A DNA stretch of 64,000 bases from contig CAWBPA010000021.1 in NCBI GenBank assembly GCA_963790545.1, forward strand, positions 186,001 through 250,000, in the 5' to 3' direction. Source of the DNA: DATBJG01 sp963790545. GTDB taxonomy: Bacteria > Acidobacteriota > Vicinamibacteria > Vicinamibacterales > JAMQPK01. A model generated the notes under the pieces. The model did not search any database, was not told the origin of the DNA, and was given only the letters and a program-made list of their open reading frames with translations. The number at the start of each line of letters is the position of its first letter. The first letter of the stretch is position 1. A program made the translations under genes and the position numbers. Shown one piece after another: positions 48,339 to 58,500 of this stretch.

Positions 48339-48388
48339 GCGTGGGGCCCCACCCCCACGCGCTGCCGTCGCTTACGCTCCGGATCTTG
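48339..48388. repeat. Dispersed repeat, family R3, copy A
   Basis: Fifty bases beginning GCGTGGGGCCCCACCCCCAC and ending CTCCGGATCTTG differ at one base from 52144-52193. The first half is a hairpin (GCGTGGGG with CCCCACGC). It lies between the ASPIC lipoprotein stop and the TPR gene start. Confidence 0.85.
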
Positions 48389-48425
48389 ATTACTTGCGCT
48401 GATCCACTCAGTGATCGATTCATCC

Positions 48426-50234
48426 CTAACTTCCGCCTTTCCTTCAGCGTCGTGTATCGATCGACGGGCACATCGGTCCACTCTTCGGCGTTCCCATCCG
48501 GCCATTCGAACGCGGACTTTCGCGATGTTTGTCGTGTCGCCGAGACCGACGAGCACTCTCGGATCGTTGGCGGATGCATAGCTGCCGTCGGATCGCGCAC
48601 GGCGCCACCTGATCGAGCCGTCTTTCATGACGATCCCAACGCGAGCGCCCAACATGTCACGACCCGACTTCGGCGGGTGTGAAGACCGGCCGATCCGATC
48701 CACCAACCAATCGCAACCCAATCCAATGTTTGCGACTGCCCACGTTATTGATCAGCAATCTGGTCGGTCCGCTGTCATTCGCCACCACGACATCCGTGTC
48801 GCCGTCGTTGTCGACATCGCCGAACGCCGCGCCGCGACTGACGTCGGGCTGCTTCAAGACCGCGCCGGCTTTGTCGGTGACGTCCGCGAATTGCCCGTTG
48901 CCAAGGTTGCGGAACAACTGCTTGGGCTGCTGGAGCGAAAACGTTTCGTTCCGCGTGAGCGCTTCGGCTTCATGCCTGACCGCCCCGTTGACCGTCAGGA
49001 TGTCCAGCCAGCCATCGTTGTCGAAGTCGAACCAGGCCGCGCCAAAGCCTGTATACCGCAGGCTTGGAAGTCTGACGCCGGCACGGGAGGCCTGTTCGTC
49101 GAAAACGCCGGATCCATCGTTTATGTAGAGATCGTGTCCCTCGCGGGCGAGCTCGGTGACGAACAGATCCTCGTCGCCATCGTGGTCGAAATCGCCCGCG
49201 TCCACGCCCATGCTGCCCTTGGCTTCCCCGTCGGCGCCGAGCGCTGCGCCAGCCGCCAGCGCCGTATTCGTAAACGTGCCGTTGCGCTGGTTGATCCACA
49301 ACTGGTTCGGCGCGCCATCGTTGGCAACGTAGACATCGATCCAACCGTCACCATTGAAGTCGGCGGTGGAAACGCCGAGCGCCGGACCGAACTCGCGTTC
49401 CATGCCCGCCGCTGCGGTGACTTCAGTGAACGTCCCGTTGCGGTTGTTGTGATAGAGGCGGCCAGGTTGGGGGCGGTACACGCTGGGAGGACAGTAATCG
49501 CGGAGGCTGCCGATCGGATGGAGACAGGGCTTGTCCCCCTCGAAACTGTAGCGCACATAATTCCCGACAAACAGATCGAGCCACCCGTCCCGGTCGTAAT
49601 CGACGAACGCCGCCGAGACGCTCCAGCCGCGATCCTCGGCACGACTTTCCGTCGACACGTCGGTAAAGGTGCCGTCGCAGTCGCTGCGGAACAGCTGGCT
49701 CCGCTCGAGGTTGGTCACATAGAGGTCGACGCAGCCGTCGTTGTTGTAGTCGCCGGTTGCGGCACCCATCGCATACCCGCGTACAACCACACCGCTGGCA
49801 TCGGTAACGTCGGTAAAGCGCAGCGTGCGCATACCGTCCGGGGACACCTCGAGGTCATTGCGGTACAGGCGACTCCTCAGGGGAATCTGCGGCGGGTGCA
49901 GCGCCTTGCCGAGCGGCTGCGTTCCGAGCATCTGGCCCTGCGCCAGGAACACATCGAGATCGCCGTCGCCGTCATAGTCGAGGAGCGCGACGCCAGGCGG
50001 TATGACCTCGGGAAAATGAAACCCGCCCGTCATGCCGTTGAAATGGACGAAGTCGAGGCCCGATTCACGTGCGCGGTCGGTGAACCACTCCTCTACCCCC
50101 GCCTGCGCGCGAGGTTCGGGCCGAGACCCGGCAGATGAAGAGGCAGAAGGGGACCGATCGGAACACGAGACAGCCAGCAACGCAAGAGCCAGAAGGCCCT
50201 TCGCGAAGGCGGGCAGTGACGGAGCGGGAACCAT
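48426..50234 (-). CDS. FG-GAP/ASPIC-UnbV (CRTAC1-like) lipoprotein, C-terminal frameshifts
   Basis: ATG 50234 is chosen for the lipoprotein signal (FAKGLLALALLAVSC); a GTG at 50291 abutting the upstream stop would add 19 residues encoded by repeat R2. The mature protein has seven FG-GAP-type loops (DYDGDGDLDVF, DYNNDGCVDLYV, DYDRDGWLDLFV, DFNGDGWIDVYV, DFDHDGDEDLFV, DFDNDGWLDILT, DVDNDGDTDVVV) that make a calcium-bound propeller. The ASPIC/UnbV domain (HWIGLRLVGGSDR then MLGARVGIVMKDG, VRVRW-like strand, DGNAEEWTDVPVDRYTTLKEG) is split by shifts near 48660, 48500 and 48445. The end at 48426 assumes the last shift. Family members are cell-surface or periplasmic. Confidence 0.82.
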
Positions 50235-50252
50235 GAAACTCGCTCTCTCCGA

Positions 50253-50283
50253 TTTCACCACAGAGGACACGGAGGACACAGAC
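50253..50283. repeat. Family R2, copy B (single arm)
   Basis: TTTCACCACAGAGGACACGG and the 11 bases after it match the left arm of the 46.6 kb element at most positions. It lies just after the methyltransferase-like gene's stop, between that stop and the lipoprotein ATG, and would be translated if the GTG at 50291 is used. Confidence 0.65.
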
Positions 50284-50291
50284 GCATTCAC

Positions 50292-51698
50292 TCAATTCGC
50301 CCGCGCTTTGTACCAGACGATGAAATCGAAAATGTTCTCTTTCACGTCCGGGTCGCGCGCGTAGAGCGTCGTCGTCGTTTCGACGGGGCGAATCGTCACC
50401 GACGTCAGATTGGGCGCCGAGAAGTTTGCCAGCAGAAATGCGCCGGGCTTCAGCATGGCTTCGACGTTCGACATCGCCAGCGCCTGATCGAGCTCGTCGT
50501 AATAGATGAACACGTTAGTGGCAATCATGAGATCGAACGCTTCCCCGTCGAGTCGATCCGTCACGATATTCACGTCCAGCACGGACATCCGTTGCACGGC
50601 CGACGGCCTCGCACGGACGGCCCGTAACTCGGCCACGTCCGCAATTGACTTCGCCATTGGCGCCGCGGCCTTCGCGCCAATCTGATCGCCAAACGTCTGC
50701 CAGTAGGTGCGAACCTCGGGGAGCCACGGCGTGCGCCTGGGCAGCGGCAGGTTCAGCGTGTAGCCAAGGTTCTTGGCGGCCCGTGCCCGAGCCCGCGTCA
50801 CGTGATCGATGATGCGAGGGCTGATGTCGAGAAGCACGATTTCCGCATCGCCTGGCGAACTCGCAAGCCCCAGCCGCCTGAGCGAATCGAGCACGGCAAA
50901 CGGCTGGAGCGTTTGTTGAGGATAGACGTCGAAACCGACGTCCTTGTCCGCGAAGTCGAGTCCGGGACCGACGATGGCCACGCGCCTGACGGTGCCGGGC
51001 GCGAGGAGTCCGCGCGCTGTCATCGCTTTCAGCGCCTGCTCGACCGAATAGTTGGAAACGAGCGATGTGTCGAGCGACAGACCTCGCGTGCGGAACAGGC
51101 GGGACCGCTGGACGAACTCGGCGAGAGGCTCACTACCCGCCGCGCCAAGTTCCTGATCGATCTGCTCCTGTTCGGCCGCCACGCGCACGACCGCAGCGCG
51201 CAGATATTCTCGAGCTTCTTCCCTGTCCGCAACCGTGGCGAAGCGAAGCCCTTTGCGCTGGAGAAAGGCCCGGGCGAACAGACGGCGCTCGTCAGTCCCG
51301 GGGGCAGCGAGCGCCGTCAGAAGATCCTCGACGCGGGCCGAAATCAGCTCAATGGTGCGGCGCAACACCAGCTCGCGATCCCCGGCCGCGCCCGATTCGA
51401 CCGCGCCAAGCACGGCACGAGGTCTCGAGGTAAACGAGGTGCCGAACAGCATCCAGTTGACGATGGTGTCTTCGTCGCCCTGGTCGAGCCGCGCGCGGAC
51501 ATCGCGATCGTGGCGCTCGATCCAGGCTGGCCATGCGCTTTCCAGTTGCGCCGCGGTCAGCCCGCCGAGCTCGGCCGGAAGCCTGCCCGCCAGCTCGGTC
51601 AGAATCGGCCGCGCTTCGCTGTAACGGACGAATCGGGCTGGAGCAACGGCGGCCGCCGCGCCCGCAGTGATCACCAGCAGGACGCCGACTATCCGCAC
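50292..51698 (-). CDS. Exported methyltransferase-like protein
   Basis: A GTG start at 51698 opens a signal-like segment (RIVGVLLVITAGAAAAVA), then about 450 residues. The N-terminal half is helical (ELAGRLPAELGGLTAAQLES ... FLQRKGLRFATVADREEARE). The C-terminal half has class I AdoMet methyltransferase landmarks: VRRVAIVGPGLDFADKDVG (nucleotide loop), IVLLDISPRI (acidic strand) and DLMIATNVFIYYDELDQALA followed by MLKPGAFLLAN, as in CheR-like enzymes. A methyltransferase with an export signal is odd, because AdoMet is cytoplasmic; the helix may instead be an anchor. It is the first gene of the operon ending at 43.1 kb, one base ahead of an alternative start of the ASPIC lipoprotein. Confidence 0.75.
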   Translation of the reverse strand: MRIVGVLLVITAGAAAAVAPARFVRYSEARPILTELAGRLPAELGGLTAAQLESAWPAWIERHDRDVRARLDQGDEDTIVNWMLFGTSFTSRPRAVLGAVESGAAGDRELVLRRTIELISARVEDLLTALAAPGTDERRLFARAFLQRKGLRFATVADREEAREYLRAAVVRVAAEQEQIDQELGAAGSEPLAEFVQRSRLFRTRGLSLDTSLVSNYSVEQALKAMTARGLLAPGTVRRVAIVGPGLDFADKDVGFDVYPQQTLQPFAVLDSLRRLGLASSPGDAEIVLLDISPRIIDHVTRARARAAKNLGYTLNLPLPRRTPWLPEVRTYWQTFGDQIGAKAAAPMAKSIADVAELRAVRARPSAVQRMSVLDVNIVTDRLDGEAFDLMIATNVFIYYDELDQALAMSNVEAMLKPGAFLLANFSAPNLTSVTIRPVETTTTLYARDPDVKENIFDFIVWYKARAN

Positions 51699-51725
51699 GT
51701 GAACTTGAGGAATGGGTCGATCCTA

Positions 51726-52133
51726 TCAGGTTTCGAGACCACCATCCGGAGACTTCAGCGTTTTCGCGACCGCGGTCGAGCCGATTTCGTCGCTCGTTTG
51801 CGCGCGGCGGAAGGGGCCGGTCCCTTGCTGGCCGATGTGTTGCCAGGCGATCGTCAGTGCTTCGCCCAGCGTATCTTCTTCGACCGACTGCAGTCGAACG
51901 GCCGTACAGCCCGCGCGTCCCCAGGCGCCCTTTTCCGGCGTGAAGGTCCCGGGATTCTCGCGCACGAATGTCTCTTGCTGCTCCGGCGGCAGGATCACCA
52001 TGCCCCACTCGTTGTCGTGCTTGAGCGTGGCAAAGATGCGGTTGTTGATGCGGAAATCGGGATGCCCCATGTGCGCGCCTTCGATCGCGCCGTCGAGGCC
52101 CAGGGCAATGCGGCGGAAGTCTTTCGCAGTCAT
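51726..52133 (-). CDS. MmcQ/YjbR family DNA-binding-like protein
   Basis: ATG 52133 starts MTAKDFRRIALGLDGAIEGA, followed by HMGHPDFRINNRIFATL, the family core, and by an acidic central strand (GMVILPPEQQETFV). The reading frame is open further upstream through repeat R3, but those residues are unlike the family, so the later start is chosen. The 135-residue protein is a CyaY-like alpha/beta fold; the family is often annotated as DNA-binding on slender grounds. No ribosome binding site is visible, since the repeat occupies that position. It lies next to the operon head, with a short gap. Confidence 0.85.
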   Translation of the reverse strand: MTAKDFRRIALGLDGAIEGAHMGHPDFRINNRIFATLKHDNEWGMVILPPEQQETFVRENPGTFTPEKGAWGRAGCTAVRLQSVEEDTLGEALTIAWQHIGQQGTGPFRRAQTSDEIGSTAVAKTLKSPDGGLET

Positions 52134-52143
52134 TTTTTGGTTT

Positions 52144-52193
52144 GCGTGGGGCCCCACCCCCACGCGTTGCCGTCGCTTACGCTCCGGATCTTG
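52144..52193. repeat. Dispersed repeat, family R3, copy B
   Basis: Forty-nine of 50 bases match 48339-48388. It lies 10 bases upstream of the YjbR start, in the 78-base gap after DUF2461, so it occupies the leader of the YjbR gene and may act as its 5' hairpin or as a terminator-like structure for DUF2461. Confidence 0.85.
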
Positions 52194-52211
52194 CTTCAAC
52201 GGTCCTGCCGC

Positions 52212-52851
52212 TTAGTCAGCGATGCTCAACGTTCCACGGACGTGCTTGGCCAGCCATTTTGTCAGCGGCTGAATGTCGCGCATGACGCGCTGGATACGAT
52301 CCAGCGCTTTCGGGGTGGAAAGCCAGGCGGCCGGTTTGAACGCGCGGCCTGCAAAGATGTCCTTCATGCGGAGGAGATCGATCCGTGGATGACCGGCCGC
52401 ATAACCTTTTGGCGCCGACGTCAGCGACGCGTGGGTGCCAACGTCGTAGCCCTTGCGTTTGAGAGACGTGACGATCGTCTGAAGCTCGCGTCCGGAGGCG
52501 TCGCGGTCGATGGCCGCCCGAAGCTTCGCGAGCATGGGAGGTTCCGGCTTGTAGATGCCGGTCCCCACGTACAGGCCCTCGGCCGACAGATTGACGTAGT
52601 ACCCGCCCACGCCGGCGGCAATGTGCGTTTTGTACGGCGACCGGTCGGGCGTGAAACGGATGTCGCGGTTGATGCGCGAGATCTTTCCTGGCCCGAGCTT
52701 TGAGCTCGCCTATCAGCGCCTGCATGGGTTCCCGGCACGCCTGCTCGTAGGTCGCCTTGTGCGCCTGGAACCAGTCGCGATTGTTGTTCCGTTCGAGGCC
52801 TTTGAAAAAGGTGATGGCCTCGCGTGGGAATCCGGTGAATGTCCCCGCCAC
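52212..52851 (-). CDS. DUF2461 (TIGR02453) family protein, one frameshift
   Basis: The N-terminus MAGTFTGFPREAITFFKGLE with NNNRDWFQAHKATYEQACRE is the family signature. A shift near 52680 separates it from the rest, which continues RINRDIRFTPDRSPYKTHIA, then VGGYYVNLSAEGLYVGTGIY, KPEPPMLAKLRAAID and LTSAPKGYAAGHPRIDLLRM. The restored protein is about 212 residues, the normal size. It is cytoplasmic and its function is unknown. It lies between the YjbR gene and the helicase, on the opposite strand to the latter. Confidence 0.85.
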
Positions 52852-52872
52852 GGGATCAGAGTCTATCGAAAA

Positions 52873-52930
52873 CTCGGGGATTCGGGATTAGGGATTCGGG
52901 ATTCGGCTGAGGCCAACCCCGAATCCCGAG
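52873..52930. repeat. GGGATT-type repeat with inverted end, copy B
   Basis: CTCGGGGATTCGGGATTAGG and the following GGGATTC units are matched by an inverted CCCCGAATCCCGAG at 52917-52930, so the element can fold. It lies between the divergent DUF2461 and helicase genes and resembles the run at 43032-43090. Confidence 0.65.
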
Positions 52931-53004
52931 CCTGGAACGCCCTTTGCCCCCACAACCCTGATGTATCCGGCGAAGAGCCTTGATCTCGCGCGGATGCAGC
53001 CACC

Positions 53005-55507
53005 GTGTGGCAAATGTTGCCTTCTGATCGCGATCGCGCGTTGCAGAAACTGCACGCCAACCTTGTGGTCGGCGCGCGCGTCCGTGTGCGCGGCGCGGTC
53101 TGGCGCGTTCACCACGTCCACCCGTACGACGCGTGCACGGTGGTTCAGCTCACTGGAATCAGTCACGACAATATTGGCCAGTCCCGCACGCTCATCGATC
53201 CGTTCGACTGCCTCGAACCCGACGAGCGTCCGAGAACGCTGCGGGTGGTCACAAAACGGCGATGGTGTCACGCACTGAGAGAATGGCTGTCGCTGGACCA
53301 TCCGTTCGATGGCTTGCGAGCGGCTGCGCTCGCTCGGATTCAGCTGCTGCCCTTTCAACTGGAGCCGGCGTTGGCGATGGTCCGCGGATTGGCCTGTCGG
53401 ATGCTGCTGGCGGATGAAGTCGGGCTGGGGAAGACAATCCAGGCCGGCCTGATCCTTGCCGAGCTCCGCGAACGAGGCCTGGCCGATCGCGCGCTCCTGC
53501 TGACGCCCGCCGGCCTCCGCCGGCAATGGCAGGAGGAGCTACGCGCGCGTTTCGCAATCCCGTCCACGATCGTCGATTCGGCTCTGCTGCGACAACGAAG
53601 TTCGGTATTACCCGAGGGCACCAACCCGTGGCTGCTCGATGACGTTGCCATTGCGTCGATCGATCTCATCAAGCGCATGGAGGCGCTCAGAAGCCTGGCC
53701 TCCATCGTGTGGGACGTGCTGGTGGTTGACGAAGCGCATCTGACAGCGCATGCACGGCTGCGACACTCGGCCCTCAGACATCTCGCCGCCAGAGCCCGTC
53801 GGGTCGTCCTCGTGAGCGCCACGCCTCACACGGGAGACTCCGCCGCGTTCGCAGCACTCTGTCGCCTCGGCGAAGGGGACGGTCTGCCAGTTGCCATGTT
53901 CCGACGTGCGCGCGCTCAAGTCGGTCTTCCAGTCACACGTCGAGTGCGGATGTTTTCAGTCAACCTTGATACAACTGAACGCCGACTGCATCAGCTCCTG
54001 CGTGCGTACGCACAACTCGTGTTCCACGAGGAAGCTGTGGACCGCAACGTGCGCCGCGGGCACAGCCTGTTGGCCATGACCGTTCTGACCAAGCGGGCGC
54101 TGTCGAGTCCAGCCTCATTGCGGATCTCGCTTCAACGGCGGATACAACTGCTCTCCAGTCACGAAGAACCTGTGGCAGGTTCTCAGCTCTTGCTCCCGCT
54201 TACCGAAGATGATGACGACGATCGCGATCTCGAGCCGTTGGCCACTCTGGCCACACCGGGACTCACCGACCGTAAGCGAGAGCTGACGATTCTCCAAGAG
54301 ATCGAGCTGGCAGCCGGTGCCGTTCCGGTCGGCCGCAAGGTACGGGTACTCTCCCGCTTCCTTCAGCGTGTGAAGGAACCCGTCATCATTTTTACGGAAT
54401 ATCGCGACACCTTGTTGCACGTTGCCAATGCGATTGGTCCCGCCGACCGTCTTTCGGTCATTCATGGCGGCCTCGACGAACTGGAGCGGGTTCGAGCCCG
54501 GACAGCTTTCACGGAAGGCGCAACGCGAGTCCTGCTGACGACTGACGCAGGAGGTGAAGGCCTGAATCTTCACCATCGTTGCCGGCTCGTCATCAACCTC
54601 GAGCTGCCGTGGAACCCCACGCGCCTCGAACAGCGCATCGGGCGTGTGGACCGTCTGGGGCAGGTTCGTCCCGTCCACGCGATCAACCTCTTGGCCCGTG
54701 GGACTTCTGAAGAGGAAATCCGGAAGCGGCTGATCCATCGACTCGCACGCGCACGACACGCCGTGGGTCACGTTAACGATCCCCTCGGGGCGGTTGACGA
54801 TCTCACGAGGGTGATGCTGGAAAGCGAGAACGCGGCCACTGAGATTGAGCCGGACGTGGTGTCGCAGCCGGATCTGCGTGAGTCCGCTGTGACCGAAGCG
54901 AAGCGGCTCGACGGCGCTCGGCGTCTGGAGCTGGTGACAACCGGATGCGATCGGGACATCGTCCCCGTTACTGTCTTGCGTCAGCGACAGATCGGACACC
55001 TCGTCAATGCATCCTCACTGGTTTGCCTGGTCGTCGCACGTTTGATCGGTGGGGACGGCGAGCTGGTCGAACACGTTCTCGTTTCTCTTGCCGCGCCGCT
55101 CTTCAGGTCGTCCGCACCAATGCGTCACGAACTCCGGCGCCCGAAAACGTTGCGCGGAGTGGTGCGGGACGTCCTGGATGTTGCAGGGCCCGAACTCGAG
55201 GCGCGAGCCCTTGCGATCGCACAGCAGCGCTTCAGAACCATCGTTGCCGACCACGAAGCCGCTGTTGAGGCACGACGCGCGCGCGAGCTATCGTTGATTC
55301 GAGCGATCGAAAGAGATTCTCTGATCGGATCCGCCAGTTCAACCCGGCCTGTTTCACACCCGAAACCTTCGAGAGCACGACGCCGCGCTTTTGTCTCACG
55401 AGACTTCGATCGGTGACGAGATCACCCGGGTGAGACAGATCGATCGAGCCCACGAGCTCTCACTCTTGGACCACGCGGAACTGGCTCTCGTGCTCGTGGT
55501 GACGTGA
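53005..55507 (+). CDS. SNF2-family DNA helicase/translocase, one frameshift
   Basis: A GTG at 53005 or ATG at 53014 starts a protein of about 830 residues. Helicase motifs are complete: Walker A LADEVGLGKTIQAGLIL (Lys143), Ia LLTPAGLRRQWQEEL, Walker B VVDEAHLTAH (242-245), III LVSATPHTGD, then the C-terminal lobe EPVIIFTEYRDTLLHVANAI, VLLTTDAGGEGLNLHH and the arginine finger in LEQRIGRVDRLGQ. The frame ends early at 55416; a shift near 55330 restores a tail (LFHTRNLREHDAALLS ... HELSLLDHAELALVLVV) to TGA 55505-55507. Similar helicases accompany adenine methyltransferases in DISARM-like defence. The methyltransferase gene follows after 12 bases. Confidence 0.9.
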
Positions 55508-55519
55508 TTTCGACGCGTC

Positions 55520-58500
55520 ATGCTGGCAGGTGTCACCGGTTCGCTCATCTCGCAGTTCTTTGCCGAAGAGATCCTCTTCCTGACGTTTGCCGGGCAGCTT
55601 GGTGAAACGACCAGAGACCGGGCTCACGCAGCACTGCTGCAGTGGTGGCAGCGCACAGAAGCGACACTCGGCCCAACGTCCAGTGTGAGGAGCATCTGGG
55701 ATGGTGGTGTCGAGCCGCTGTTGCGGATTCTGGGATGGGATGTCGACGCGCCTTCAACTCCGACGGATAAAGCGCTGCGATCCGTGGCTCAGGCTCCAGG
55801 CGCCACTCTTGTGACGTTCGTGGCAGCGTGGGACGAGCACCTCGACCACGTCTGGCGCAATCTTTCCGGGAAGGTCTCCATCCGTGAACGCTGGTGCATC
55901 TGCGCAAACGGGCGGCAGGTCCGGCTGGTCGATACGACCCGTGTTTACGCGGATTGTCATCTCGAATTCGCCCTCGAAATTGTCGCTCCACGACCCACGC
56001 AGCTTTGCCTTGTTCTGGGCGGTTCTTCATGCACGCGCATTCGATCTCGGGCCTGGGCGATTGCAGAACCGGCCAGCGCGCTCTCATCGATCGGTTCGCA
56101 GCCATGTCGGTGGCGCACGGAATTGGCGTGTGCGGTTCGCTGCGGCGTGGGGTGCTCGAGGCGGTGGCAGAAGTACTTGCGTCGTTGCTCGGTCCAAACC
56201 CTGACAATCGTCACCGTCGTCCCCCGTCGCCGGCAGCACTTTCAACGGCGTTTCAGGGATCCCTGACGGCTGTTTACCGCGTGCTGTTTCTGCTCTTTGC
56301 GGAAGCGCGTGGTCTCGTACCGATCTGGCATCCGGTTTATCGGGACAACTACACCATCGAGGCACTGCGTACAGCTGTCGAACGCACCGCGAAACCACGC
56401 GGCCTCTGGGAAACGCTCCAGGCCATCGCGAGGCTCGTTCGCGACGGGTGCGTCGCCGGGGATCTGCGCGTCACCCCATTCAATGGACGCCTCTTCGCAC
56501 CCCTGCCTGTCATCGATTCATCTCGAGCACGGGAGGAATCGGTCCAACGCGCTCTCCTGGTCTTGTCGACGACCGAAGGGCAACGGACGGGGCGCCAGCG
56601 AATTGACTATCGGGACCTCGGAGTCGAGCAACTCGGTGCTGTCTATGAAGGGGTGCTCGACTATGAGCCCGTGTGGGCCGGAAATCCACACCCATCAGTC
56701 CGGCTTCAGCGGACCGGACGCGAACGCAAAGCGACCGGGACTTTTTACACTCCGCGATCGCTCACCGAGTATCTGGTTCGGCGCACCTTATACCCGCTCA
56801 TCAGGCACGCAACACCCGAGGCCATCCTGTCTCTTCGCATCCTTGACCCCGCCATGGGCAGTGGCGCGTTTCTGGTTGCCGCATGTCGCTATCTCTCTCG
56901 CGCCTATGAAGGGGCGTTGGTAGGCTCGGGAGCCTGCGCGACGACCGATGTCTCCGACGTCGATCGAACGACCTTTAAAAGGATGGTTGCGCAGCGTTGT
57001 CTGTTCGGTGTCGACCGCAATCCCATGGCCGTCCACCTGGCGCGATTGTCACTCTGGTTGGCAACTTTGGCCGCCGACCGGCCGCTCACATTCCTCGACC
57101 ACCACCTTCGCATCGGGAACAGCGTGATTGGAGCCACGCCGGCGGACCTCGCACGTCGAGCGCCACCACGATCGGCGGTCACCCGATCGCATGCAACCTC
57201 GTGGTCGCTCCCATTCTTTGACGACACGGAATTTGGTGATGATTTGCGCGCGACTCTGCCGTATCGGGCGCGGATTGCTCGTGAGCCTGGGGACACGCTC
57301 GCGGCCGTTCGCGAGAAGGAGCAGCTGCTCGAGCAGATATCGGGTCGTCATGCGACCCTCGGCAGATGGCGGGACGTAGCCGACCTGTGGTGTGGATGCT
57401 GGTTCTGGCCCGAAGATGAAGCGCCATCGTCACCAATCTATGCCGCCCTGACCGACCACCAGCTTCACGGGCACTCCACGTTGCCGGGTCCGATTGCAGA
57501 GCGGCTCTTGAACATTTCGCGCCGGACGGCCGAGCGCGAGCGGTTCTTTCATTGGATCTTCGAGTTCCCCGAAGCATTCGTGGACATGGACGGCCGGCCT
57601 CTCACGGAACCTGGGTTCGATGCCGTCATTGGCAATCCGCCATGGGACATGCTTCGCGCCGACCCGGGCGCAGCGAGCGACCGCCGGATGGTTGGTCAGC
57701 GGACACGATTCATCAAGGATGCGGGGACGTACCGGGCACAATCAGCAGGACACGTGAACCTCTATCAGGTCTTTCTCGAGCGCGCAATGCAGCTCACGCG
57801 TCGGGGCGGCCGCCTCGGGGTCGTGCTGCCTTCCGGGCTCATGACCGATCAGGGCTCTTCGCAGGATTCGGCACCAGCTCCTCAACCGTTGTCAGACCGA
57901 TTCACTCGTTGTCTTCGAAAATCGAGATCGAATTTTTCCCATTCATCGAAGCGTGAAGTTCGTGTTGCTCACGTCCACCATCGACGGTGAGACGACCGAC
58001 GTCGCTTGTCGCATGGGCGAACGGGACCCGGCTGCTCTCGACACGATTGGTGACGACTCGTGGGAAGGCTTCCCGATTCGACTCTCGGCGAGATTCATCG
58101 AGCGAATCTCCGGGCCCGATCTGACCATCCCCGAGATCCGTGACAGGGCCGATGTCGCATTGCTCGAAGGAATTTGCGAGCGCTACCAACCACTCTCAGC
58201 ACCGGATGGCTGGAACGCCACATTCGGCCGCGAGCTGAATGCCACCGACGATTCGCAGCACTTTACCGACGACCGGTCCGGGACCCAGGTTCTCGAAGGC
58301 AAGCACATCGAGCCCTTCCGCGTGTGTCTCGATCGATCGCGCCACTGGATCCCCGAAGGCGTCCTGGCGAAAGTCTTTCGAAAAGCGAACGGCCTGGCGC
58401 CGGGCGCGGCTGGCGTACCGGGAAGTGGCCGAGAGCCACCAATCGATTGACTCTCATCGCAGCCGTCGTACCGGCAGGTGTCGTGACCACGCATACGGTG

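Noticed and set aside
48627..52703. Long plus-strand open frames of 503 and 633 codons
   Set aside because: Both are antisense to genes with clear ASPIC, methyltransferase, YjbR and DUF2461 domains and themselves show no family features.
53005..55416. Helicase ending at 55416
   Set aside because: The last 30 residues are basic and unlike the family; a one-base shift gives a sensible helical tail to 55507, 12 bases before the next start.
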